Positions 53,802-62,854 of a stretch of 64,000 nt of DNA are shown here, in pieces; position 1 is the first letter of the stretch; every line of letters starts with the position of its first letter. Source of the stretch: Aquabacterium fontiphilum (lineage in GTDB: Bacteria > Pseudomonadota > Gammaproteobacteria > Burkholderiales > Burkholderiaceae_C); NCBI RefSeq assembly GCF_009909205.1, contig NZ_JAAAPN010000002.1, positions 186,001-250,000 on the forward strand. Direction: 5' to 3'. The notes beneath the pieces were generated by a model. It had not been told where the DNA came from. It searched no databases and saw only the letters and a program-made list of their open reading frames with translations. A program made the translations under genes and the position numbers.

Positions 53802-55520
53802 ATGAAAGCCCTGCGCATGTTCCTCTCCATTCGCTCTGCAGCCTCTGCGCTGTTCGTGGTGCTCATGGCCTGCCTTGGTGGTGCCGAGGCCGGTACCTGC
53901 CCCAGCCACCCCCATCAGGTGGTGGTGTACTTTGGCAACGGGATCAATACCAGCCCTGAGTCGGCCAGGCGGTCTCGTGACCTGCTGAGAGACAACCTCG
54001 GCACCACCTACAACGACAAAGCCCTCCGCTATGACACGGCCTACAACGCCACAGACGGCATGGTGGATGATCTCAAGCAAGCCGCCCAGCAGGCTGGAGT
54101 CCAGTGGACCAGCGACCTGGCGAACTGGCTGATTCGGGAGCGGCGCGCGCCGCCGTGGTTCAATCGTTGGCACCGCGCGCAAATCGAACGATTTACCCTG
54201 GGTTTGTTGCCTGAAGTGGACCAGCACGTAGACAGCTACCGCCATGCAATTACCCAGGGGCAAAGTGTCTTGGTGGTGGCGCATTCGCAGGGTAACTTTT
54301 ACGCCAACGACGCGCGTCGGTTGTTGCAGTCACAACTCAGCCCCGAACAGCTCAGGCGCTTTGCCATTCATGGGGTGGCGGTGCCAGCCAACAACGTTGG
54401 CGGAGAACCTGGGCCCTACTTGACCAACCACCGCGACTTCATCACGGAGGTACCTGGTGCGCTGCCCGCCAATTTCACACTGCGCCGAGGTGCTGGTGGC
54501 GCGAGCGCTGATGATGTGGGAGCGATTCAGGCGCACCTTTTCAACGACACCTACTTGTCGGATGATTTCAATGTCAAACAGCCGTTGTTACAGGGTCTGC
54601 GTGCTGTCCTTGATCGATTTCAAGCGGAGCCTCCGGCGTTTTGCCAGGACGAGGTCAGGGCGTACATTTTGGGTCTGGTCGGAGGCAGCTACACGTGTTT
54701 TGCCATCGATGATCAAGGTGACGAAGTGCCAGTGGGTCAGGCCACCGTGGGGTCGGATGGGCGCATTTCCGTGCAGTCCAAAGGTATGTTCGTCGGGTCG
54801 TCTGGGCAGGTGACTGACGTGCCTAGCCTGACGCTCGCGTTTGACGTCACACACCCGGACGTCTTGATGGACATTTCCGGGCCTTCCCCTGCGAAGGGCT
54901 TCGCAATCAGCCTGACGCGGGAGTACGAAACGTTGCAGGGGGCGGACGGCCCAAGGCCGCTGCGCACCGCCGACCTCCAGTGGGGCGGGGCGGGGGAGTT
55001 CTTGGGCTTCTCGATCACAGAAGGTGACGTGTCTGGTCTAAACCAGCACAGCGTCAGTTGTGACCCCACGAAAAGGCGACCAAACCGTCAGATCATCCAA
55101 CTGCCAGACCATGCGCAACTGTGGGCGGGCGCCATGCGCGTGCTGACGGGGCCGCGCCGGCTTCGTTTTGAGTCTGGGCAGTGCGTGAACATGAACACAC
55201 TGCGACCGCTTCAGGGCCCAGTTGAGGTCGACATGAGCGCCCGACTGGTCCGGATTAATGAGGTAGAGATCGCTGGCTTGTGGCCGGGGCAACGGGATTC
55301 TGGTCTCGTTTTTCAGCGCGCCATGACGGGAGCAGGCACTTTTCACCGTGTGGATGATTTTCTTCCGCGGCTGGGCTTCTTACTTGGCGACGATCCTGCG
55401 GTGTCGTTACTCGCCGATGCTGCACGTGGGCTGTACGGTTTGACGGTTTCCCATGCCGATGCCAGTCTGAGCTTCAGCTGTTTCAAGCCAAGTCAAACTG
55501 AGCTATCCGCAGGTCGGTGA
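53802..55520 (+). CDS. Secreted serine hydrolase with lipase-like elbow and unknown C-terminal half
   Basis: A 572-residue protein with a signal peptide (SAASALFVVLMACLGGAEA, probable cleavage after AEA). Residues about 35-270 fold like an alpha/beta hydrolase: VVVYFGNGINTSPESARRS at the first strand and the nucleophile elbow VLVVAHSQGNFYAND with Ser162. The form AHSQGN is common in lipase/esterase-like proteins. Residues about 290-572 match no family I know. The gene is directly coupled to the lipoprotein gene. Codon use is less GC-biased than in neighbouring dnaE. Substrate and cellular role are unknown. Confidence 0.7.
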   Translation: MKALRMFLSIRSAASALFVVLMACLGGAEAGTCPSHPHQVVVYFGNGINTSPESARRSRDLLRDNLGTTYNDKALRYDTAYNATDGMVDDLKQAAQQAGVQWTSDLANWLIRERRAPPWFNRWHRAQIERFTLGLLPEVDQHVDSYRHAITQGQSVLVVAHSQGNFYANDARRLLQSQLSPEQLRRFAIHGVAVPANNVGGEPGPYLTNHRDFITEVPGALPANFTLRRGAGGASADDVGAIQAHLFNDTYLSDDFNVKQPLLQGLRAVLDRFQAEPPAFCQDEVRAYILGLVGGSYTCFAIDDQGDEVPVGQATVGSDGRISVQSKGMFVGSSGQVTDVPSLTLAFDVTHPDVLMDISGPSPAKGFAISLTREYETLQGADGPRPLRTADLQWGGAGEFLGFSITEGDVSGLNQHSVSCDPTKRRPNRQIIQLPDHAQLWAGAMRVLTGPRRLRFESGQCVNMNTLRPLQGPVEVDMSARLVRINEVEIAGLWPGQRDSGLVFQRAMTGAGTFHRVDDFLPRLGFLLGDDPAVSLLADAARGLYGLTVSHADASLSFSCFKPSQTELSAGR

Positions 55521-55663
55521 TCTGCAGGTGGACTGGCTCACGATTGAGTCCAGGGTTCCGGCGGTTCCCGCTATGTCGACCCGGCACAAGGTGCCTCGCG
55601 CCGTAATGTTTGTGGACGCTGATCGTGGTTTCGCTGGAGCAACGCAGCCGAGGGCTTCGCGGC

Positions 55664-57445
55664 TCAAAACTGGTCGTCGGCCAGCGCGAGCGTGCTGGCA
55701 GCACCATTGACCACCCGGTCGCGCCAGGCAGGCGCGCTCACCAGCATGTGGTGGTGGTAATGCTGGGCCACCACCAGGCGGGCTTGCAGAAACGCCGCAT
55801 CGGCGTCAGCACCCTGGCGGCGCAGCACGGCGCCTTCGGCCGCCCGGTTCATCAGCCAGCCTGCCACCACCGTGCCGCACAGGTGCAGATACGGCACGGC
55901 TGCCGCTGCCGTTGCTGCAGGTTGTCGGGCGGCCTGGGTCAGCAGCCAGTCAGTGGCCTGCGAGAGTGCGTCCAGCGCACGCTGCAGGCTCTGGCCGAGT
56001 TGACGCAGCGACGCGTCGGGGCTGTCGCTCTGGCGCTGCGCCTCGGCCGACATCGTGCGCCACAACGCCTTCATCGTGGCGCCCTCGTCGCGTACCAGCT
56101 TGCGGCCGATCAGGTCGTTGGCCTGGATGCCGGTGGTGCCTTCGTAGATCGTGGTGATGCGCACGTCGCGCACATACTGGGCCGCGCCGGTCTCTTCGAT
56201 GAAGCCCATGCCGCCGTGCACCTGCACACCGTCGGCTGCGACCTGCTGGGCCGTCTCGGTGCACCAGCCCTTGACGATGGGGATGAGCAGGTCGACCAGC
56301 GCCTGTGCCTGGGCCCGCACCGCCTCGCTCTCGTGCGCATGCGCGCGGTCCATCTGGGCCGAGGTGAAGTAAGCCAGGCCGCGCATGGCTTCCACACGGC
56401 ATTTCATGTCCATCAGCATGCGGCGCACATCGGGGTGGCCGATGATGGCAGCGTGGCCAGTCAGCGTGCGGCCCTGCACGCGGTCCAGCGCATAGGCGCG
56501 GGCGCGCTGGTAGGCCCGATCCGACACGGCCACGCCCTCCAGGCCGACGTTGAGCCGGGCGTGGTTCATCATCGTGAACATGTAGCCCAAGCCCTTGTGA
56601 GGCTCTCCGACCAGGTAGCCGATGGCGCCGGGTCCGTCGCCAAAGGACATCACGGCCGTGGGGCTCGCATGGATGCCGAGTTTGTGTTCGATCGCGCTGC
56701 ACACCAGGTCGTTGCGCGCGCCCAGCGTGCCATCTTCGTTGACCAGGAACTTGGGGCACACGAACAGCGAGATGCCCTTGACGCCTTCAGGCGCGTCGGG
56801 CAGGCGGGCCAGCACGAGGTGGACGATGTTCTCGGCCATGTCGTGCTCGCCCCAGGTGATGAAAATCTTGGTGCCGCTGATGCGGTAATGATCGCCCTCG
56901 GGGGTGGCCCGGGTGCGGATGGCCGACAGATCCGACCCGGCCTGGGGTTCGGTCAGGTTCATCGTGCCTGTCCACTGCCCGGACACCATCTTCGGCAGGA
57001 AGCGCTGCTGCAGCGCGGGGCTGCCATGGCGCACCAGGGCCTCGACAGCACCCATGGTCAGCATCTGGCACAGCGAGAACGCCATGTTCGATGCCTTCCA
57101 CATCTCCATCACCGCGGTGGACACCAGCGTGGGCAGGCCCTGGCCGCCGAATGCTGGCGCTGCCGGCATGCCGTGCCAGCCCGCTTCGCAGAACTGGGCA
57201 TAGGCCTCGCGAAAGCCGTCCGCGGCGCGCACCACGCCTTGGTCCCACCGTGCGCCCTGCTGGTCGCCTGGCCAGTTCAGCGGGTCGAGCACGCCCGACG
57301 CAAACCGGCCCGCCTCTTCGAGGATGGCCTCGACCAATTCGGGCGAGGCGTCTTCATGGCCGGGCAGGGCGCAGACGTCCCTGAGGCCGGCCACCTCTTG
57401 CATCGTGAAGCGCATCTCGCGCAAAGGGGCGTGGTAGCTGGACAT
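55664..57445 (-). CDS. Acyl-CoA dehydrogenase, long form (DmdC-like)
   Basis: FAD enzyme forming a 2,3-double bond in an acyl-CoA. The 593-residue protein has the acyl-CoA dehydrogenase N-terminal, middle (NLTEPQAGSDLSAIRTRA, then ISGTKIFITWGEHDM) and C-terminal domains plus the extra C-terminal domain (about 470-593) of the DmdC group (3-methylmercaptopropionyl-CoA dehydrogenase). Many such proteins are general fatty acyl-CoA dehydrogenases, so the substrate is open. It follows the acyl-CoA ligase by 51 bases on the same strand. Confidence 0.9.
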   Translation of the reverse strand: MSSYHAPLREMRFTMQEVAGLRDVCALPGHEDASPELVEAILEEAGRFASGVLDPLNWPGDQQGARWDQGVVRAADGFREAYAQFCEAGWHGMPAAPAFGGQGLPTLVSTAVMEMWKASNMAFSLCQMLTMGAVEALVRHGSPALQQRFLPKMVSGQWTGTMNLTEPQAGSDLSAIRTRATPEGDHYRISGTKIFITWGEHDMAENIVHLVLARLPDAPEGVKGISLFVCPKFLVNEDGTLGARNDLVCSAIEHKLGIHASPTAVMSFGDGPGAIGYLVGEPHKGLGYMFTMMNHARLNVGLEGVAVSDRAYQRARAYALDRVQGRTLTGHAAIIGHPDVRRMLMDMKCRVEAMRGLAYFTSAQMDRAHAHESEAVRAQAQALVDLLIPIVKGWCTETAQQVAADGVQVHGGMGFIEETGAAQYVRDVRITTIYEGTTGIQANDLIGRKLVRDEGATMKALWRTMSAEAQRQSDSPDASLRQLGQSLQRALDALSQATDWLLTQAARQPAATAAAAVPYLHLCGTVVAGWLMNRAAEGAVLRRQGADADAAFLQARLVVAQHYHHHMLVSAPAWRDRVVNGAASTLALADDQF

Positions 57446-57496
57446 GGAAGCGGGCCTTTCTCAGGATGACAGAAAGCAGGGCAGTCCGCAGGGCGC

Positions 57497-59140
57497 TCAT
57501 TCGATGGCGCTGGCAGACTTCATTTGCTGGCGCAACACGAACTTCTGGATCTTGCCGGTGGCCGTTTTGGGCAGCGGACCGAAGATCACGCGCTTGGGCA
57601 CCTTGAAGCGCGCCAGGTGGTTGCGGCAGAACGCGATGAGTTCCTCCTGGCTCACCTCCTGGCCAGGCTTGAGCTCGACAAAGGCGCAAGGCACCTCGCC
57701 CCACTTGGTGTCGGGCTCGGCCACGACGGCTGCCGACATCACGGCCGGGTGGTGGTAGAGCGCGTCCTCGACCTCGACCGACGAGATGTTCTCGCCGCCC
57801 GAGATGATCACGTCCTTGCTGCGGTCCTTGATCTTGATGTAGCCGCTGGCGTCGCGCACCGCCAGATCGCCGGTGTGGAACCAGCCGCCGGCAAAGGCCT
57901 CTTGTGTGGCCTTCTCGTTCTTGAGGTAGCCCTTCATGACGACATTGCCGCGGAAGCACACCTCACCCACCGTCACGCCGTCGCACGGCACCGGTTGCAT
58001 GGTGAGCGGATCCAGTACGGTCACGTCTTCCTGCAGCGCATACGGCACGCCCTGGCGGCCCTTCAGCCGCGCACGCTCATCGAGTGGCAGACTGTCCCAG
58101 TCGGCCTGTGGTGCGCAGATGGCCGCTGGCCCGTAGACCTCGGTCAGGCCATAGACGTGGGTGATGTGGATGCCGGCGGCCTCGCATCCCTCGATCACGG
58201 CGGCCGGTGGTGCGGCCCCGGCGATCAGGCCATTGACCGGGTGGGCGATGCCGGCGCGCAGCTCAGGTGGCGCGCTGATCAGCAGGTTGTAGACAATGGG
58301 CGCGCCACACATGTGCGTGACCTGGTGGGTGCGGATCAAGTCGTAGATCAGCTTGGGGTCGACGCGGCGCAGGCAGACGCTGGTACCGGCCACGAGGGCC
58401 AGCGTCCAGGGAAAGCACCAGCCATTGCAATGGAACATCGGCAGCGTCCACAGGTAGACGGCGTGCTGCGGCATCGACCACGAGATCGCGTTGCTCGCTG
58501 CGTTCAGGTAGGCACCGCGGTGGTGGGTGACCACCCCCTTGGGGTTGCCTGTGGTGCCTGAGGTGTAGTTCAGGCTGATGGCATCCCACTCGTCATCGGG
58601 CAACGACCACACATGCTTTGGATCGCCTTCTGCCAGCAAGGCTTCGTAGGTGAGCGCGCCCAGGCGCTCGCCGTGGGGGCCTTGTTCGTCTTCCACATCG
58701 ACCACGAGCACGTCGTGGTGCCCCAGCATGTCCAGCGTGGTGCGGATCACGCGGGCGTACTCTGGATCCGTCAGCAGCACCCGGGCGTTGCCGTGCTCCA
58801 GCTGGAAGGCCAGCGCTTCGGCGTCCAGGCGTGTGTTGAGTGTGTTGAGCACCGCACCTGTCATGGGCACGCCGAAGTGGGCCTCCAGCATGGCGGGCAC
58901 ATTGGGCAGCATGACGGCCACGGTGTCGCCCTTGCCGATGCCGCGTTGGCGCAAGGCGCTGGCCAGGCGCCGACAGCGGGCCTCGGTCTGCGCCCATGTC
59001 TGGCGCAAGCTGCCGTGGATGATGGCCACCCGGTCCGGGTAGACGCGCGCAGCGCGCGTCAGGAAGCTGAGGGGCGAGAGGCTGACGTGGTTGGCCGGGT
59101 TCTTGTCCAGACCCATGGCGTAGGGATTGGCGCTGATCAT
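57497..59140 (-). CDS. Acyl-CoA ligase (AMP-forming, DmdB-like)
   Basis: Activates a fatty acid with ATP and CoA. The 547-residue protein has the AMP-binding P-loop YTSGTTGNPKGV, VYGLTEVYGP, GWFHTGDLAV and the C-terminal KTATGKIQKFVLR. This subgroup includes 3-methylmercaptopropionate-CoA ligase and medium-chain ligases. It forms an operon with the acyl-CoA dehydrogenase. The 53-bp element at 59165-59217 lies 25 bases before its ATG. Confidence 0.92.
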   Translation of the reverse strand: MISANPYAMGLDKNPANHVSLSPLSFLTRAARVYPDRVAIIHGSLRQTWAQTEARCRRLASALRQRGIGKGDTVAVMLPNVPAMLEAHFGVPMTGAVLNTLNTRLDAEALAFQLEHGNARVLLTDPEYARVIRTTLDMLGHHDVLVVDVEDEQGPHGERLGALTYEALLAEGDPKHVWSLPDDEWDAISLNYTSGTTGNPKGVVTHHRGAYLNAASNAISWSMPQHAVYLWTLPMFHCNGWCFPWTLALVAGTSVCLRRVDPKLIYDLIRTHQVTHMCGAPIVYNLLISAPPELRAGIAHPVNGLIAGAAPPAAVIEGCEAAGIHITHVYGLTEVYGPAAICAPQADWDSLPLDERARLKGRQGVPYALQEDVTVLDPLTMQPVPCDGVTVGEVCFRGNVVMKGYLKNEKATQEAFAGGWFHTGDLAVRDASGYIKIKDRSKDVIISGGENISSVEVEDALYHHPAVMSAAVVAEPDTKWGEVPCAFVELKPGQEVSQEELIAFCRNHLARFKVPKRVIFGPLPKTATGKIQKFVLRQQMKSASAIE

Positions 59141-59164
59141 GGTGTTCTCTGCGTGAGAAGGTGG

Positions 59165-59217
59165 ATGATCGGGGAGGACTTTTTCACCACCCCCGATCGA
59201 ATGTGACCAATGTTTGC
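59165..59217. repeat. 53-bp element, copy 1 (upstream of the acyl-CoA ligase)
   Basis: Aligns without gaps to 60780-60832 at 46 of 53 positions. Contains GGGAGGAC, TTTTCACCAC and the direct repeat AATGT-N4-AATGT (59200-59204, 59209-59213), and can form a perfect 8-bp hairpin (59167-59174 with 59191-59198). Probably a regulator site or structured leader. Confidence 0.8.
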
Positions 59218-59220
59218 GGG

Positions 59221-60636
59221 TCAGTTCCGGACGACGCCTTGCGGGTCACTGGCTTCGATGTCGGCTGTGTTGTCGGCCAGCATCGAGCGGTCCTGTTTGG
59301 AGCGCTGCGCTGCATTTGGCCGCTCGATCAGCCAGTACAGAATGAGACCGATGACCACGGCGTACACCGTCGACTTCGGGTCGGGCATGGCCAGGGTCAC
59401 GGCCACGATGCCAGCCACACCTCGCTCGGTGGAGTTCTTGAGCTCCTCCATGCCGACCATGATGCAGATGTAGGCTGTGAGCACCAGGGTGAGCGACAAC
59501 GCGATTGGCAGCACTGGCTTGAACACTGTCACCAGCGGCAGGATGAAGATGGCGATGAGTCCGGTGATCCAGAAGGTGCCGCCACCGCTGTAGATCGAGT
59601 CCATGGCCTTGCGACCCAACGCGTAGCGTTCTGCGATCGTGGCGTGTGCAGCGGTCCACAGCGGGCCGGCCAGGCCGGGCCAGGGCGCAAACAGGGCGTG
59701 CAGCGCATTGCGAATGGCGGTGACCAGGTGCACGCGGGTGACATTGAGCTCGATCTTCTCGTCGGTGCGCAGGTGGTCGACACGCTGACACAGCGTGAAG
59801 CCCACGAGGATGTCACCGAAGGCGATCACATAAGCAATCAGCGCGGTCGGAATGGCCAGCAGGAACATGTCGGCGCTGGGCATGCCCACGTTGAAGACCA
59901 GGAAGTTGGCCATCAACGCAAAGTCGGGCTGCGTGATGCCCCACTGCACATCGGGCAGCGGGTACTCGCTCACGGCCCAGCCCACCAGCATGGCCACGAC
60001 CATGCCGGGGATCATGCCGAAATTGGAGATGGTCTTGGCCACGCGGCTGGTTTCGACGAAGTGCTTGAACGACAGCGAGAACAGCACGTAGGCCGACACG
60101 ATGCAGCCAATCAACAGCGAGACGGGGGTGTTGTCGATGCGGCCCCCGGTCTTGAGTTCGCCCATCATGGCCGCGATGCCAGCACCGATGATGATCCCTG
60201 ACTTCAGCGAGTTCGGAATCACCTTCACCAGCTTGTTGCCCAGCCCGGTCAGCCCCAGGAACAGGAAGATGATGAACACCAGGATCTGCAAGGCAATCAT
60301 TGCCTTGACGGCCTCGGGTCCGGGCTCGAAGGCCTGCAGGTACAGCAGCACCACCGGGATGGCCGGCGTGATCCAGCCGGGCACGAGCGGCACGCCCATC
60401 AGCGCGGGCAGCAGGTAGCCGATACCGGCGACCACGCAGAAAGCCAGCGCGGCTTCGTACGGCATGCCCAGGTATTTCATCAGCAGGGGGATCATGCCCA
60501 GGCTGACCACGAACATGATCAGCCCCTGGATCATCTCGGGGAATTCCCAGCGGTAGTGAATGAACGGGAGGCGGATCTTGAATGGGCCCAAAGCCCAGAA
60601 GGGGTGTTCAGCCCCGTGCTCGCGCTGCAGCGCCAT
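59221..60636 (-). CDS. Multi-pass permease, NCS2-like
   Basis: A 471-residue inner-membrane protein with about 12 predicted helices (PEMIQGLIMFVVSLGMIPLLMKYLG, FIIFLFLGLTGLGNKLV, FWITGLIAIFILPLVTVF). Overall pattern is like nucleobase/ascorbate (NCS2) permeases, but the family assignment is tentative and the substrate unknown. It lies between an acyl-CoA ligase and a two-component system, so an organic acid substrate is plausible. A 53-bp element lies on each side. Confidence 0.65.
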   Translation of the reverse strand: MALQREHGAEHPFWALGPFKIRLPFIHYRWEFPEMIQGLIMFVVSLGMIPLLMKYLGMPYEAALAFCVVAGIGYLLPALMGVPLVPGWITPAIPVVLLYLQAFEPGPEAVKAMIALQILVFIIFLFLGLTGLGNKLVKVIPNSLKSGIIIGAGIAAMMGELKTGGRIDNTPVSLLIGCIVSAYVLFSLSFKHFVETSRVAKTISNFGMIPGMVVAMLVGWAVSEYPLPDVQWGITQPDFALMANFLVFNVGMPSADMFLLAIPTALIAYVIAFGDILVGFTLCQRVDHLRTDEKIELNVTRVHLVTAIRNALHALFAPWPGLAGPLWTAAHATIAERYALGRKAMDSIYSGGGTFWITGLIAIFILPLVTVFKPVLPIALSLTLVLTAYICIMVGMEELKNSTERGVAGIVAVTLAMPDPKSTVYAVVIGLILYWLIERPNAAQRSKQDRSMLADNTADIEASDPQGVVRN

Positions 60637-60779
60637 GGTGTGCTCCTGTGGTGTCAGGGTAAAAACGCAATCGACCTGTACAAACCCATGGATTAGGGTT
60701 TACACTGATCATGCTGGTCTCCGTGTGGGTGCCAGTTGGCGCAGCCGACGGGTGATCGTGCTGCGTGGCGCCGGGCCGC

Positions 60780-60832
60780 ATGATCCGGGAGGACCTTTTC
60801 ACCACCTCCCAGCAAATGTGACGAATGTTTGC
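60780..60832. repeat. 53-bp element, copy 2 (between the permease and the kinase gene)
   Basis: 46 of 53 positions match the copy at 59165-59217, in the same orientation. The direct repeat AATGT-N4-AATGT is kept (60815-60819, 60824-60828), and GGGAGG (60787-60792) can pair with CCTCCC (60805-60810). It lies about 55 bp before the kinase ATG and 145 bp before the permease ATG, so it could control both. Confidence 0.8.
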
Positions 60833-60886
60833 AACCCGGGTGCGGGGTGGGACGGCGGGCAGGGCCGTGCCTAGAATCCACGGGTC

Positions 60887-62854
60887 ATGAGCGACACCAC
60901 CATCCCGAGCAGGCCCGACAACGGCAACTGGCGGCAGTTCACACTGCAGGCTGGTGTGGATCTGCTGGACCGCGGACTGTCGGTCTTCGATGCCGATTTG
61001 CGGATGGTGGCGTGGAACCGGGCCTTTCTGGAATTGCTGGATTTCCCGCCTGAACTGGCCTTCGTGGGCGCCAGCTTCGAGAGCTTCATCCGCTACAACG
61101 CCAGGCGCGGCGAGTATGGCGATCAGCCTGAAGATGAGGCCGTGCGCGAGCGCGTGGCGCTGGCCATGCAGTTCCTGCCGCACGACATCGAGCGCATGCG
61201 GCCAGACGGTCGCATCCTGCGCATCACGGGCCAGCCGCTGCCGGGCCATGGCTTTGTGACCCTGTACTCCGACGTGACCGAACAGCGACGTGCCGAAGAA
61301 GCCCTGCTGCAGGCCAATGCCGAACTGGAGTCGCGTGTGCTGGCTCGCACGGCCGAACTGCAGCGCAGCGAGCACCAGATGCGGCTGGTCACCGACTCCA
61401 TCCCCGCGCTGATCGCCTACTTCCGGCAAGACCGAAGCTACACCTACATCAACCGCGGCTACCAGGACTGGTTCGGGCTGGATCCGGCGCGACCCGAGAC
61501 GGTGAGCGCGCGCAGCTTTCTGGGCTCGGAGGTCTACGAGCGCATCCGGCCTTTCGTGGCCCGGGCGCTGACCGGCCAGCCCGTCACCTTCGACTACGAG
61601 TTACAGAACCGCGCCGGGCGCACGCTGGCCGTGCGCACCTCGCTGATTCCGGACCGCGCACCGGACGGCGAGGTGCTGGGTTGCTTCGAGCTCACCTTCG
61701 ACATCACGCAGGAAAAGCAGTCGCAGGCGCTGGTCGTGCGTGCCCAGAAGATGAAGGCCATGGGGCAGCTCACTGGCGGGCTGGCGCACGATTTCAACAA
61801 CATTCTCACCATCATCATCGGCAACCTGTCGGCGCTGGCCGACGCGCGGCCCGACGACCCCATGGTCAGCGAGTTCACGGGCCCGGCCATTGCGGCGGCC
61901 CGTCGAGGGGCGGAGCTGATCCGCGGGCTGATGACCTTTGCCCGACAGCAGCCGCTTCAAGCTGGCGCAGTGGATGCGTGCAGCCTGGCCGATGCCGTCG
62001 TGCGTTTGGTGCGGCCTGCGCTGCCCGCCAACCTCACGCTGGAATGTGATGTGCCGGACGAACCGGTCTGGATCTGGATCGACCCGACGCAGCTTGAGAA
62101 TGCGCTGGTCAACCTGCTGCTGAACGCGCGGGACGCCACGCGGGGGCATGGACGCATCGACGTGGACGTGTCGGTGCAGACGCTGGATGTGGGCCAGGCC
62201 GATGCGCTGATGTTGAGCCCGGGTGCGTACGCGCGGCTGTCCGTCCAGGACGACGGGGTGGGCATGGACGCGGCCACGCAGGCGCGCATTTTCGAGCCGT
62301 TCTTTACCACCAAGCGGCCCGGCAGCGGGACAGGCCTGGGCATGTCGATGGTCTACGGCTTTGTGCGGCAGTCCGGCGGTGCGGTCGAGTTGCACAGTGC
62401 GCCCGGCGCGGGCACCACGGTGAGCCTGTATCTGCCCCTGGCCGACATGCCAGAGGATGACCTGCCGCTGGCTGAAGCACCATTGATGGCGGGTCAGACG
62501 GCACATCGCGGTGTGGCGCTGCTGGTGGAAGACGATGCCGACGTGCGCCGCGTGGTCCGCCGCAACCTGCTGGACCTGGGCTATGCCGTGCTGGAAGCCG
62601 CCCATGCGCAGGAGGCGCTCGACATCCTGGCCCAGATGTCGGACATCCGGCTGCTGCTGTCCGACATCGTCATGCCCGGCGAGGTCGATGGCGTGATGCT
62701 GGCCCGCCATGCACGCCAGCGCCACCCTGGCATGCAGGTCCTGCTGATGAGCGGCTACGCGCCCGACGTCGAGGCGTTGACCGATCTGCCCGTGCTGTCC
62801 AAGCCCTTCACCGCGGCCGAGCTGGCCGCTGCCCTGGGCGGAGGCAGCGCATGA
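60887..62854 (+). CDS. Soluble hybrid histidine kinase (PAS-type sensor, receiver)
   Basis: A 655-residue cytosolic kinase without membrane helices. It has a PAS_7-type N-terminal domain (LDRGLSVFDADLRMVAWNRAFLELLDFP), a coiled coil, a PAS domain (about 165-290), HisKA with His301 (GGLAHDFNNILTIIIGNLS), HATPase (DDGVGM, GTGLGMSMVYGF) and a C-terminal receiver with Asp593 (LLSDIVMPGEVDG). PAS_7 kinases often respond to internal metabolic state. Its stop overlaps the OmpR-type regulator start (ATGA). Confidence 0.92.
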   Translation: MSDTTIPSRPDNGNWRQFTLQAGVDLLDRGLSVFDADLRMVAWNRAFLELLDFPPELAFVGASFESFIRYNARRGEYGDQPEDEAVRERVALAMQFLPHDIERMRPDGRILRITGQPLPGHGFVTLYSDVTEQRRAEEALLQANAELESRVLARTAELQRSEHQMRLVTDSIPALIAYFRQDRSYTYINRGYQDWFGLDPARPETVSARSFLGSEVYERIRPFVARALTGQPVTFDYELQNRAGRTLAVRTSLIPDRAPDGEVLGCFELTFDITQEKQSQALVVRAQKMKAMGQLTGGLAHDFNNILTIIIGNLSALADARPDDPMVSEFTGPAIAAARRGAELIRGLMTFARQQPLQAGAVDACSLADAVVRLVRPALPANLTLECDVPDEPVWIWIDPTQLENALVNLLLNARDATRGHGRIDVDVSVQTLDVGQADALMLSPGAYARLSVQDDGVGMDAATQARIFEPFFTTKRPGSGTGLGMSMVYGFVRQSGGAVELHSAPGAGTTVSLYLPLADMPEDDLPLAEAPLMAGQTAHRGVALLVEDDADVRRVVRRNLLDLGYAVLEAAHAQEALDILAQMSDIRLLLSDIVMPGEVDGVMLARHARQRHPGMQVLLMSGYAPDVEALTDLPVLSKPFTAAELAAALGGGSA

